Shown: positions 41,966-52,625, numbered from the stretch's first letter. The stretch: DNA of 64,000 nt from Doryteuthis pealeii (GCA_023376005.1 CM042148.1:68451678-68515677); one strand, 5' to 3'. Numbers and translations are program-made. The notes: a model not told the origin generated them from the letters alone.

Positions 41966-42213
41966 ATTCTCCATAGCTCAGTCGGTAGAGCGTTCGACTA
42001 GAAACCACAAGGTTCCTAGTTCGATACCGGTCCTCGCCAACTCAGCGTATGAGTAGCACAGGGATCTGTGCGGTAAAGTAAGGAGCTGATGGTAGGTGTG
42101 GCACTCCACCTCAGATGCTAAAACAATCTCCTTGGTCTAGCGCTATTAAAAAGGGGATAGACTCCCTCGCTGATTGGCTGATACCGACTTTAGGCCGCCC
42201 CGTCGACTTACTT
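41966..42213 (+). mobile_element. SINE-A copy
   Basis: CATAGCTCAGTCGGTAGAGC A box, GGTTCCTAGTTCGATACC B box, full body ending GCCGCCCCGTCGACTTACTT before a TA/GT tract at 42214-42255. Confidence 0.9.
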
Positions 42214-42257
<44 letters not shown>

Positions 42258-42653
42258 AAATAAGGAAAACAAAATAATCCCGTAAAGATAGATTTATTAT
42301 AGATGGTGAAGTTGACGTTAAAATGTTTAGGTTTTTATCAAAATTTTATCAGGACATTAGGGTGGAAAAAGATGGTTGAACAGTGATGGAATCTTTTCAA
42401 AATAAAACTGGAGATGAGAGAATATATTGACAAAAAAATGTTTTTAAACTTTTAAGTAAATTTGAACTCGGGTCAAAGTGTACATTTCTTACGATGATAA
42501 CCATTACACAGCGAGCACCTCAGTTTTAAGATTCAACACACAGCCAATTTAACAAGGGAGCTTATGTACATCTACTTGAAAAAGACCAAAAAGGGACTTG
42601 GATCCGACAATAATAAACAAACACATGCAAACACAAATACATAAACACGCAGA

Positions 42654-42662
42654 CAAACATAC

Positions 42663-42712
<50 letters not shown>
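42654..42712. repeat. (TACA)n/(TA)n microsatellite
   Basis: ACATACATACAT leads into about 50 bp of TA. Surrounding 42256-42960 has no recognised feature. Confidence 0.9.
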
Positions 42713-42715
<3 letters not shown>

Positions 42716-43114
42716 TTTGGAGGTTGATTTTGAAGGCTATCACAATGCAGGTGTAAAGAAAAAAAATTAAAATAATAATACTGTAACAATGGTGTTGTGT
42801 GTTAACCTGTATTTTATTCTTGAATATTCGAGATAAAATCTCTTTTTCACTGGAACTGAAGTAGTCTTGTTATGGCATTTCTATTAAATGAATTTTTTTT
42901 TGAAAATGACGGTATTTTTTTTATAACTGTATTCTCATGTTGCATGTTTATGTGATACAATATATATATATATATCAATGTGTATGTTTGGCACTAATAT
43001 ACTTGAAGAAGCAGATGTAATCCAATGTACAGTGTTATTAGAAGAGTGCTCAATATCTGTGATAGAGCATTAATAGATAAATAAATAAATAAAAAAGGTT
43101 TAGCTTATATATAT

Positions 43115-43230
43115 TATCAGTGGAACAATTATTATACCATTTGGTTTCTTGCGCTACAGCAGCTTCAGGCAACGAGAGTGGGTTTTTTTTTTCGTTGCCT
43201 GAAGACTGCCACAGAGCAAGAAACCAAAGA
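43115..43230. other. Inverted repeat around GTTGCCTGAAG
   Basis: TTTGGTTTCTTGCGCTACAG and AGCAAGAAACCAAAG, and CTTCAGGCAACG and CGTTGCCTGAAG, are inverted pairs with a T-rich loop. CTGAAGA lies in the right arm and a GAAAC follows 14 bases later, as in the other hammerhead-like palindromes, but stem II does not form. Confidence 0.5.
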
Positions 43231-43246
43231 GTATCAAAATGTTTAT

Positions 43247-43250
43247 TTAT

Positions 43251-43284
<34 letters not shown>

Positions 43285-43640
43285 GCGCGCACACCCACGC
43301 ACACACACACACATATTCTATGTTAATTAACCTACACATAATACAAAGCAAATGCATACACATACACACACACACAAATAAACACACACATATATATACA
43401 CAATCAGGCAAACACAAATATACAATCATACATATGTATACATTCTATGTTAATTAATAGATTGTATGGCTCATTAACCTACTCAATGCAAAGTACACAC
43501 ACACACACATACACACACACACACACACACATATATGCACACGCACACACACATACAAATACTTACATGCACACAAATAAACATATACACATAAATAAAC
43601 ACAATTATACACACAGAGACAAATATATATATATATATAA
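43247..43640. repeat. CA/TA compound microsatellites
   Basis: Repeated (CA)n, (CACG)n and (TA)n tracts with CATTCTATGTTAATTAA at 43314 and 43441, a short unit repeated again near 44424 and 44620. Confidence 0.85.
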
Positions 43641-43829
43641 GAAAAAGTATCGAATTTTATGCGATACATGCGTTGTAAGTGCCTTCAAGTAAAAATTTAA
43701 TATATATATATATATATATAATACTAATATTATTATTAGAGGAAATACTGCTCTGTATTTTTAATATATTGAGCACTTTTGGATTATTTACTGATGCCAC
43801 TGCGACGGAAAAGTTAAAGCAGCAATTGG

Positions 43830-43962
43830 ATATTACATATATATATATATGTAATATCCAATTGGTGCTTTAACTTTTCCGTATATATATATATATATAT
43901 ATATCATAGAAAGGAAGGAAGAACTCAACACCATAATTCCATAATAAATTTATTTCGACCAA

Positions 43963-43993
<31 letters not shown>

Positions 43994-44045
43994 TATACAT
44001 ATATTTGTCTGTGTGTGCATAATATATATGAGCATATATATATAT

Positions 44046-44093
<48 letters not shown>

Positions 44094-44146
44094 TATATAT
44101 TATGCACACACAGACAAATATATGTATATAATATATGTGCATAATA

Positions 44147-44186
<40 letters not shown>

Positions 44187-44307
44187 CATATATATTATGC
44201 AGACACAGACAAATATATGTATACATATATATATATATATAAATAATATATATATATATATATTATGCAGACACAGACAAATATATGTATACTATATATA
44301 TATATAT

Positions 44308-44366
<59 letters not shown>

Positions 44367-44394
44367 ACATATATTTGTCTGTGTCTGCATAATA

Positions 44395-44425
<31 letters not shown>

Positions 44426-44587
44426 TCTAAGTTGATTAATACAAACTTGTTTGACTTATTGACCTACACAGAATACAAAGCACATGCACACCCCTACGTA
44501 CACATAAACACATACACATACACATACACACAAGTAAACGCTCATACATATATGCACACAGTCATGCAACCCCCCCATATATATATG

Positions 44588-44618
<31 letters not shown>

Positions 44619-44630
44619 TTTTATGTTGAT
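43830..44630. repeat. TA cluster with alternating inverted 27-bp units
   Basis: ATTGGATATTACATATAT and its inverse form a palindrome at 43830-43880. From 43999 the unit TATGCAGACACAGACAAATA plus TATGTAT appears at about 44000 (inverted), 44101, 44196, 44263 and 44363 (inverted), separated by TA tracts. The long Ile-Tyr frames here are artefacts. Confidence 0.85.
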
Positions 44631-44639
44631 TATTACAAG

Positions 44640-45320
44640 CCGTTTATGGCTCATTAACCTACACAGAATGCAAGGCCATTTTATTTCTACCAATATTAAA
44701 CAGATCCACATAGACAAGACAAACATGCTGTCTAATGTAAATGGCAAAACAGACTATGAATACTTGAGGCAATAAAAAGAAAAAAAAAAAAAGAACATTA
44801 AAAAAAAAAGACCATTCAGCCAGGGAACCAGTATAATTAATATAGTTAACAACTAACAAATATGCAGATTCAGCCTATATGATAATATCACAAACGGTTT
44901 ACATGTGTGGTGAAGGTTTTTCAAAGTTAGAAATGCATTAAAAAAAATATAAACAAAAATTTACAACATAGAAAAAATATTGAAGAAAGTAAATTTCACT
45001 GAATTCAAAAATCATAATGACTCAATTCTAACCTCAACTCTTTGCCTACTTTAAACCGCTCGCAGTGGCTCTCCCACCACTGTGTTCCTAAGGTAAACCA
45101 CTGGCAGCAACTCCAACATGTATCACTTGTTTACACTGAAGAATCTCCACGTTAACACCCCTGCCATATTTTATTTGAATAGAATGAGTTCTGAGTCGAA
45201 TAGATAGTAAACTTTGAAATATGCTATCATATGGATAAAAAATACCAAGAAAATTTGATACAAATGTGGGGGGAAATTTGGTTGACAAAGAGTTAAAAAT
45301 AGTTTGGTTTGGTTTCTTAT
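44640..45320. other. No recognisable feature
   Basis: AT-rich with A-runs near 44780-44815. A repeat D scrap follows at 45325-45370 (ATGGCATATCAACC...GATGCCAAAGCC). Confidence 0.5.
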
Positions 45321-45384
45321 TTTAATGGCATATCAACCTTTATGGGTTATTTGATGCCAAAGCCATCCTTGTAGAAGAATACTA

Positions 45385-45822
45385 GTAGTACTATTTAACC
45401 TATAGCTGAGGGGAGGATGAGAAAGTTCATACCTTTCTTATGAATTAATAATCTGAAAGTGAACATAATACTATGACTGGAGTTTAAACTCATTATGATG
45501 TTGTAAGTAAGTAGTAAAGTTGGCGGAATGGCCTATTGTCAGTATCAGCTTAACAGTGAGGGAGTCTAACACCTTTTCATTAGTGCTAGACCAGGGAGGT
45601 TGTTTTTTGCTGAGGTGGAGCGCTACAACTACCGTCAGCTCCCCACTTTACCACACAGATCAGATTACCCAATCTGTGCTAATCATACGCTAAGTTGGCG
45701 GGGACAGGTATCGAACTCAGAACCTTGCGATTCCAAGGCAAGTGCTCTACCGACTGAGCTAAATTGACCCCTCTATGTTGTAATTGAATACATTAGTCAC
45801 TAAACCATGGGGACTATCCCTA
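45385..45822 (-). mobile_element. SINE-B interrupted by SINE-A
   Basis: Minus-strand SINE-B body (ACCTATAGCTGAGGGGAGG, GTTCATACCTTTC) runs to 45506 and its head end (TAGTCACTAAACCATGG) resumes after 45783. Confidence 0.6.
45507..45774 (-). mobile_element. SINE-A inserted in SINE-B, 9-bp TSD
   Basis: Full inverted SINE-A (GTTGGCGGAATGGCC ... ACCGACTGAGCTAAATTGAC). ATGTTGTAA flanks it at 45498-45506 and 45775-45783, marking the insertion. Confidence 0.85.
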
Positions 45823-45939
45823 ACCATAAAAACAATCAATGATGGTTTAAATTATGTTGCATTCTAATTCTCTTAATGGGTGACCTATTGATTATGTACA
45901 GTAGTGTATAAGAGTGTATAAAATGGAGTTTATGAGCTA

Positions 45940-46160
45940 AGATGGAGATATCTCCACAGTGGATCATAAGACTCTGAAATTAGTAGAACAGTTCACATAC
46001 CTAGGTAACAATATCTTATCTAAAGAAAGCAATGTAAATATATGCATAGGAAATGCATGGACTGCTATAGACAGAATGTCGATCATATGAAAATCTGATC
46101 TTTCTGATAAGATAAAGTGACAATTCTTCCAAGCCGAGAATTCTTCTAAGCTATATCAGA
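45940..46160 (+). pseudogene. Family M reverse-transcriptase fragment
   Basis: The frame reads LVEQFTYLGNNILSKESNVN, ICIGNAWTAIDRMS, a stop, then KSDLSDKIK and a shifted QFFQAEN. Same domain block as 6961 and 20610. It stops where the 28-bp minisatellite begins. Confidence 0.7.
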
Positions 46161-46189
46161 AAATATGGACAATTTAAAAAAAAACTTTT

Positions 46190-47655
46190 TGGAATAATCC
46201 ATTTCTAATGGATAGTGTGGTCAATATCATATCTAATGGATAGTGTGGTCAATACTATTTCTAATGGATAGTGTGGTCAATAGCATTTCTAATGGATAGT
46301 GTGATCAATACCATATCTAATGGATAGTGTGATCAATACCATATCTAATGGATAGTGTGGTCAATAGCATTTCTAATGGGTAATGTGGTCAATAGCATTT
46401 CTAATGGATAGTGTGGTCAATACCATATCTAATGGATAGTGGATCAATACCATCTCTAATGGTAGTGTGGTCAATAGCATTTCTAATGGATAGTGTGGTC
46501 AATAGTATTTCTAATGGATAGTGTGGTCAATAGCATTTCTAATGGTTTGTGTGGTCAATACCATTTCTAATGGATAGTGTGGTCAATACCATTTCTAATG
46601 GATAGTGTGGTCAATAGTATTTCTAATGGATAGTGTGGTCAATGGCATTTCTAATGGATAGTGTGATCAATACCATATCTAATGGGTAGTGTGGTCAATA
46701 CCATATCTAATAGATAGTGTGATCAATACCATATCTAATGGATAGTGTGGTCAATAGCATTTCTAATGAGTAATGTGATCAATACCATATCTAATGGATA
46801 GTGTGCTCAATACCATATCTAATGGATAGTGTGATCAATACCATATCTAATGGATAGTGTGGTCAATACCATATCTAATGGATAGTGTGATCAATACCAT
46901 ATCTAATGGATAGTGTGGTCAATAGCATTTCTAATGGGTAGTGTGATTAATACCATATATAATGGATAGTGTGATCAATACCATATCTAATGGATAGTGT
47001 GATCAATACCATATCTAATGGATAGTGTGATCAATACCATATCTAATGGATAGTGTGGTCAATAGCATTTCTAATGGGTAGTGTGATTAATACCATATCT
47101 AATGGATAGTGTGGTCAATAGCATTTCTAATGGGTAATGTTATCAATACCATATCTAATAGGTAGTGTGGTCAATACCATTTCTAATGGATAGTGTGGTC
47201 AATAGTATTTCTAATGGATAGTGTGATCAATACCATATCTAATGGATAGTGTGATCAATAGCATTTCTAATGGATTGTGTGGTCAATACCATATCTAATG
47301 GGTAGTGTGATCAATACCATATCTAATGGATAGTGTGGTCAATAGCATTTCTAATGGGTAGTGTGATTAATACCATATCTAATGGGTAGTGTGGTCAATA
47401 CCATTTCTAATGGATAGTGTGATCAATACCATATCTAATGGATAGTGTGATCAATACCATTTCTAATGGATAGTGTGGTCAATACCATATCTAATGGATA
47501 GTGTGGTCAATAGCATTTCTAATGGATAGTGTGGTCAATACCATATCTAATGGATAGTGTGGTCAATACCATATCTAATGGATAGTGTGATCAATACCAT
47601 ATCTAATGGATAGTGTGATCAATACCATATCTAATGATAGTGTGGTCAATACCAT
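46190..47655. repeat. 28-bp minisatellite R, about 52 units
   Basis: Unit AATGGATAGTGTGGTCAATA plus CCATATCT. Two main monomer classes differ at linked sites (GTGATCAATACCATATCT against GTGGTCAATAGCATTTCT) and are interspersed in runs. It lies between two family M fragments of opposite orientation. Confidence 0.95.
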
Positions 47656-47930
47656 TTGCTGCAAGATGCCCATGTCTTGGTTTCTACAGGAGGACATCAC
47701 TTATGAGTTCATCCCCGCTTCTCCAGTAGTGTCAAGCATGTCTTATTTGTCTAACTCGGATGGTTTGTGTGATAGGTGGCAGGTGGCCGTACAGCTGTGG
47801 TTGTACAGCTGCTCTCTTGAAGGGTGTTGCTTCCATGATTTGTTTAATCAGCATTCTTGTGCAACTCCCATCTAACTTATTTTCTAGGCATTCATTAGGA
47901 TACGAGTAGTGCAGCCATACAGGGCACATT
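47650..47930 (-). pseudogene. Family M C-terminal fragment
   Basis: The minus strand reads KLDGSCTRML, QLYGHLPPITQTIRVRQIRH and, continuing in another frame, the GHC..(R)DEL-like block; the conserved order is LDG.(Y)TRML, LYG.LPPI, R..R.AGHC. Truncated and frameshifted. A J arm follows at 47925-47985. Confidence 0.7.
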
Positions 47931-47989
47931 GTACAGATAACAATGAGAGATGAGGACAATAGTCCAAATAATACAAATAATACAAATTT

Positions 47990-48345
47990 TAATTCAAAAT
48001 CTAACTACACTTACAAACATAATTCGTAGGCTACCCACAAATTATGTAACAAAGTAGCACTGACGCAACTGCTGCTTGGGGATAGTTCTTTAACCAAGAA
48101 ATGTAAAATAATTATATAACATTATTGATTAGTTTAAGACTAACCATCTGGAAGAAAAAGAAAAATGTTTAAATCAATTAATCATTCTGCAGTTTTGCAT
48201 AACTTGAATCTGACAGAAACAACAGTTACTAGCTCATCATCGGTAAATCATTGGTAGTTAGAAATCATTTTATTGCCATTATAACCAGCTGGTATCACAC
48301 TGGTATGAGTGAACATTTAAGAATAGCATGTACTTCAACTAGTTT
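47990..48345. other. No recognisable feature
   Basis: Unique-looking AT-rich sequence between a J arm and (CA)n at 48354-48388. Confidence 0.5.
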
Positions 48346-48348
48346 ACA

Positions 48349-48353
<5 letters not shown>

Positions 48354-48392
<39 letters not shown>

Positions 48393-48476
48393 AATAAAAG
48401 GAAAACCTTATTAAAATATCATGTAATAAATTTATTTCAACCTACTGGTCACACACACACACACACACACACACAC
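48354..48476. repeat. Two (CA)n tracts around an AATAAATTTATTTCAACC block
   Basis: The block ATAATAAATTTATTTCAACC plus TACTGGTCACA between the CA tracts recurs at 49780-49808, and its first half near 43930. Confidence 0.8.
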
Positions 48477-48675
48477 TAATGCACACATATATATTTTTTT
48501 TTTCTTCCCAATTTTTGCGCGCAAGTCGCACGCAAGTCATGCGCAAATCGCACGCAAGAATTGAAAAGAGTAACGTAGTGTTCAACCATTATTACACAAC
48601 CATTATAATAAAAAAGTTACAAAAATACACACAACCTATCAAATATCGGACATATTCTGCCAAAATAATAATTCA

Positions 48676-48715
48676 ATGCCTGAAGAAGACAACAGATCAG
48701 AAACACGTGTCGCAT
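48676..48715 (+). other. Hammerhead-ribozyme-like motif
   Basis: ATGC (48676-48679) and GCAT (48712-48715) can form stem I. CTGAAGA (48680-48686), GAAA and ACAC/GTGT (stem III) with C at the cleavage position are present. Stem II (AGACAACAGATCA) is poorly paired. Confidence 0.4.
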
Positions 48716-48829
48716 ATGTAAGATAAAAAGAATAAAAAAATTTTTTCTGAAAACATAATACATTTTGCAGACCTTCTTTTTAAAAAAAATATTGAATTTT
48801 CTCCCGTTGGAACCAGAACAACATTTATA

Positions 48830-48840
48830 TTATATATATA

Positions 48841-48900
<60 letters not shown>

Positions 48901-48937
48901 AGTGAGATCCATGTATGCTTCTTAGTTGATATATGTG

Positions 48938-48971
<34 letters not shown>
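48830..48971. repeat. (TA)n tracts
   Basis: TA tracts at 48830-48894 and 48945-48971 with a TTGTTGTAGTGAGATCCATG spacer. Confidence 0.9.
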
Positions 48972-48975
<4 letters not shown>

Positions 48976-49059
48976 TATAATATATATTGATGGGGATTTA
49001 GTATCAAGCATTAGGTGTGAAATATAAGAAACTCTGTTTTAGAATGTTAAGTTTCGTTT

Positions 49060-49239
49060 TATTTCATTAAATTTTCAGGGATATTTAAACCCCTTCTTCA
49101 GAACTGCTGGACTGGCTGATTTGGTCTCCATGGCATCTATATATAGTCATTGTTGGTGCTTGTGGTATCATCTATTCTGACCTCGTTGAGTGGTATGGAG
49201 GCGGTCACTCTTAGTGACCTCCTTTCTTCTTTGTTGCTG

Positions 49240-49299
<60 letters not shown>

Positions 49300-49300
49300 T
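49060..49300. other. Hammerhead-related 3' end and TA tract
   Basis: On the minus strand, 49070-49105 reads CTGAAGA, AGGG...CCCT, GAAA, a partial hammerhead pattern without a clear stem III. A TA tract follows at 49243-49300. Confidence 0.35.
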
Positions 49301-49420
49301 GGGAGAATATATGCTTAGTTGAAGTCGTACCTAATTTTGGAAGTTAATTAATCAATAATTAATTGATTAGGCGGGCATACATATTCAAATGTAAGACTAA
49401 ACAAATCGAGAAAGATCAAT

Positions 49421-49462
49421 CTCTGTATGTACATTTCGGCCTATTAGGCCTCATCAGCAGAG
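49421..49462 (-). ncRNA. Hammerhead ribozyme candidate, complete fold
   Basis: Minus-strand order: CTCTG, CTGATGA, GGCC-TAATA-GGCC, GAAA, TGTACAT, A, CAGAG. Stem I is 5 bp (CTCTG/CAGAG), stem II is a perfect 4-bp hairpin with no extra base, stem III is a tiny AT pair with a GTAC loop, and every conserved core base is present (CTGATGA, GAAA, A at the cleavage site). Such minimal stem III forms are known from Penelope-like elements and may act as dimers, which the self-complementary ATGTACAT would allow. Confidence 0.7.
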
Positions 49463-49481
49463 CTATAGATAGGAAGACCGC

Positions 49482-49524
49482 CTGCTGATGAGGCCTAATA
49501 GGCCGAAATGTACATACAGAGATT
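49482..49524 (+). ncRNA. Hammerhead ribozyme candidate, weaker stem I
   Basis: Inverted copy of 49421-49462 with identical core, stem II and stem III, but the 5' flank is CGCCTG, so only CTG/CAG pairs in stem I. Confidence 0.55.
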
Positions 49525-49703
49525 GATTTTTCTTGATTTGTTTAGCCTTACATTTGAATAGGTATGCCTGCCTAATTAATTATTTATTAATTAATTAACT
49601 TCCAAAATTAGGTACAACTTCAACTAAGCACATATTCTTCCAAAAATTGTCGGCTAAAAAAAAAAGCCATATCAAAAACACATTGTTTGTGTATTTACTT
49701 CTC

Positions 49704-49737
<34 letters not shown>

Positions 49738-49739
49738 AT

Positions 49740-50135
49740 AAATGAATAAATAAAATAAAAAACTTATTATAATATCAGGTAATAAATTTATTTCAACCTA
49801 CTGGTCACATCAAATCTGAATTACAAAATGAATAGAACAAAATTTATGCCTAACTTTATGAGACAAAAGAATTGCTGTAAATTAAAGTGTCAATGGAAGA
49901 AAGAAGAAATGTTTGATTTATAAAACATAGAAACAATTTGCAAACATTAAATTTAAATTGCAAGCGAATGTTAGTATTTCCTCAAATAATTTATCTGGGA
50001 ATATTAAAATCTTTATCTGTACAGAGAAATGGTTTACAAAATTAAAAGAAGAAATAAAATAAATAATAATAATGATGATGACTACAATAACAACAACAAC
50101 AATAATAATCATAATAATAATACAACAAAACAGTA
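49740..50135. other. No gene; short repeat and A/T-rich trinucleotides
   Basis: 49780-49808 repeats the ATAATAAATTTATTTCAACC block. 50050-50125 is AAT/AAC-rich low complexity. Confidence 0.6.
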
Positions 50136-50137
50136 AA

Positions 50138-50489
50138 TGTAGACTGTGCGGTGACAGAGATGAGACTGTAAACCATAAAGCAAATGTAGCAAACTAGCAC
50201 AATTGGAATACAAAGCTAGGCATGACTGGGTTGGGAAATTGATCCACTGGGAATTATGCAAAAAATTAAATCTTGACCAGACAACAAAATGGTATATGCA
50301 TAAACCAGAATCTGTTCTTGAGAATGAAATTCTCTGGGACTTCGAGATAAAGACGGATGACCCCATCCCAGCCAGGAGAACAAACCTAGTGTTGATTAAC
50401 AAAAAAAAAAAAAAGAAAAAAAAAAAAAAGAACATGCCAACTGGTGGACTTTGCGATTCCAGCAGATCACAGGGTGAAGTTGATGGAAA
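50138..50489 (+). pseudogene. R2-like retrotransposon nuclease region, inactivated
   Basis: Frames give CRLCGDRDETVNH (zinc-knuckle-like C-x2-C...H), then EYKARHDWVGKLIHWELCKK, TKWYMHKPESVLENE, LWDFEIKTD and, past an A-run, DFAIPADHRVKLME. A CCHC knuckle followed by an RHD motif and a PD..D site is the layout of the restriction-like endonuclease of R2/NeSL-type non-LTR elements. Here the expected PD is TN (ARRTNLVLIN), so the catalytic aspartates are lost, in addition to frameshifts. A J/SINE element begins at 50490. Confidence 0.7.
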
Positions 50490-50870
50490 ATTTCATATCG
50501 GACTCGGGAACCTTCTCTGACTCGGGAACTATCTCAGACTCTGGAAACTTCTTGTCGTAATTGGGAGCCATCATGGAACTTTGAACTTAACCCTTTATTT
50601 GGTCCATTGGGGTATCCTGTTCTCATTCCGCTAACCATAGCTAGGGTACAGGTGTTAAACTGTGTTAATTATTATTCTATGTTACTGCTGCTCCTGACCA
50701 TGATTTCATCTGTAATCTAGAGATAACTGTCACTTAGAACTGTCTTAACCTAACTCCTTTATCCACTAGGCTATGTGTCCAAGTGGATAAAAGAATTAGA
50801 TAATAGTCCGAATAATACAAATAATACTAATTATCAAGCCTCATCTCAAAAATTCTGAGAAATATTCAAC
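50490..50870 (-). mobile_element. tRNA-Arg-like SINE with J end, copy 2
   Basis: Same order as 17262-17808: GGAACCTTCT repeats, GTTCAAAGTTCC-type body inverted, tRNA-like region (GATAACTGTCACTTAGAACT ... CTTTATCCACTAGGC) then a J right arm to TTCTGAGAAAT. The left J arm is absent, which suggests the 3' SINE end reached here and the J right arm is part of the mobile unit. Confidence 0.7.
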
Positions 50871-50980
50871 TCATCTGGTTTGTTTTTTCTTTTTCCAACT
50901 GTCAAAATTGTGACATGTTCACTTTTTCTTTTTTTTAATTGTTCCATTGAGTTTCCCCTAAACTATTAAATATATATATA

Positions 50981-51464
50981 TCTATATATATATAAGGAAG
51001 TTTGGTATGATTTGGTATGTACATGTCGACTTATAACTCACAAACAAGAGGTAATTCAGATTTTAAATCTTGCATACAACTTAATATACTTATAACTAAG
51101 AAACACACAAAATTTGTTTTTTGATTATTTATAATTAAGCGATATAATTCAATAATTAAGAAAAAATTTAAAAAACGTATACACACCCCTCCACCCCACC
51201 ATACTTACTATATTATTATATTTTTTGTCACTTTAATGCAACAAGCAATTAAGAAAGACAATCAATTAGGAACTGAATTTAAGTTTTTGTTATATGTACA
51301 AAACAGTTTTTGAAAAATAGAATTATATTTCAAAATACTCAAAAGTTAAGGATTACATTTTTTTAAATTCTATAAATCATTTTCCTCTTATTCTCTCTCT
51401 TACCCACTCACTACCTGGTGTTTTTAAAAGATTTTTAGTCCAGTCATGGACGGTATTTTGCTAG
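50981..51464 (+). mobile_element. Second non-autonomous Helitron family
   Basis: It begins TCTATATATATATAAGGAAG, similar to the family I start, and ends GTCCA-GTCA-TGGAC hairpin, nine bases, CTAG (51461-51464), between A (50980) and T (51465). No TSD. The internal sequence is unlike family I. No protein frame. Confidence 0.7.
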
Positions 51465-51477
51465 TATTTATATATTT

Positions 51478-51481
<4 letters not shown>

Positions 51482-51513
<32 letters not shown>

Positions 51514-51528
51514 TTGTGTGTGTGTGTG
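51482..51528. repeat. (GT)n microsatellite
   Basis: GT tract with a CG interruption. Confidence 0.9.
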
Positions 51529-51529
51529 C

Positions 51530-51960
51530 CATTTCTAAGTTGGTGTGGAATGTATCCAACAATTCCCTAAGAACCAGTTGCATAGTCTTGGTATAAATTT
51601 CCAACAATCTTATTGTGCATGCTTGAAGAGACATTCTCTCCCATGGGGTAACTCAGTTGGAAGTGAGATGCCAATGATGGAGGGAGTGGAATGTTTATAC
51701 CTCATTCAAAGGTTTTTTTGCAAAACATCACATTACCCAGGTTTGTCAATCTCGGCCCCACCAAATGCCAACTTCACTCTACCAGATTTCACTCCCAGTA
51801 ACCCCTGATTTTTTCCTGTTAAAAAGGGAAGAGATTTCAGATTAAGTCAAATGCAATGATGCAATAGTGATCCAAAAAGAGGGCTTAGCAGTGGAAGCAT
51901 TTGAGGCCTCAAAGAGAATAACTATTTCTTTTTTAAGGTGAGGTACTTTTTGGACATACC
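51530..51960. other. Unrecognised, possible old retroelement
   Basis: The plus frame 51545-51808 has no domain. Minus-strand frames hold short conserved-looking runs (ITIASLHLT, SEISSLFNRKKSG, LLEIYTKTMQLVLRELL) broken by many stops, suggesting a decayed coding sequence of unknown type. Confidence 0.25.
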
Positions 51961-51962
51961 TC

Positions 51963-51995
<33 letters not shown>

Positions 51996-52285
51996 ATATA
52001 TTATACAAGTTTGTTGAACTGTACAGACAATTCTTGTCGGACAAGTTTTCACTTCTAATTCCTTGCTACTACTTATTCTTGTTTAAAAATGAGACACGAA
52101 ACCATACCATCGTTTCCTACCTGATGATGGCAAACTGTATTGCCGAAAGCACTCATTTTGAAACATTTGGTGGACTGTTACACCAATTACACCCCAACAC
52201 CAAAAAGATGGCCCGAAAATTAGAAAGGATCAACCAAAAACTTGTCTGACAAGAATTGTCTGTACAGTTCAACAAAACTTGTATA
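51963..52285. mobile_element. Foldback element with hammerhead-like motif in the loop
   Basis: 52010-52055 and 52228-52280 are inverted arms (TTGAACTGTACAGACAATTC and inverse) next to TA tracts. In the loop CTGATGA (52121-52127), a GGCAA/TTGCC stem II and GAAA (52145-52148) are present; stems I and III are doubtful. Confidence 0.6.
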
Positions 52286-52314
52286 AAAGAAAAAATGCTG
52301 CTAAAATACACTTA

Positions 52315-52320
<6 letters not shown>

Positions 52321-52364
<44 letters not shown>

Positions 52365-52543
52365 CTTTTTTTTTAAGATCTCAACCATTGAACTCATCTG
52401 ATGATTGGATTACCATGAAACTTCAAGTTATGAGTGTAAAACCATAATATTACCATTGATTATAAATCTGCTCTGCTTTATTAGCATTGAGCAACTTTTC
52501 ATGCCAATACTTTTCTCATTTTTTCATTCACTATTCATTGTAT

Positions 52544-52585
<42 letters not shown>

Positions 52586-52625
52586 CATATATATATATAT
52601 ATATATATATATAGCATATATATAT
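52321..52625. repeat. (TA)n tracts
   Basis: TA tracts at 52321-52362 and 52553-52625 (with two GC interruptions) around unrecognised sequence. Confidence 0.9.

Larger units (their letters stand above)
49318..49645. mobile_element. Large palindromic element carrying two hammerheads
   Basis: The left arm 49318-49462 (CTTAGTTGAAGTCGTACC...) and right arm 49482-49630 (...GGTACAACTTCAACTAAG) are inverted copies of about 145 bp with about 20 bp between. Each arm contains one hammerhead-like motif. It abuts a TA tract on the left. No protein is encoded. Confidence 0.85.

Noticed and set aside
43120..43230. Functional hammerhead in the GTTGCCTGAAGA palindrome
   Set aside because: Core-like CTGAAGA and GAAAC are present but no stem II or stem III forms; reported only as an inverted repeat.
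44122..44430. Long Ile-Tyr open frames here and at many TA tracts
   Set aside because: They are translations of (TA)n, open on several frames and both strands, with no other coding evidence.
46190..47655. Regular repeats that could suggest a CRISPR array
   Set aside because: The units are contiguous with no unique spacers, in a eukaryotic repeat setting.
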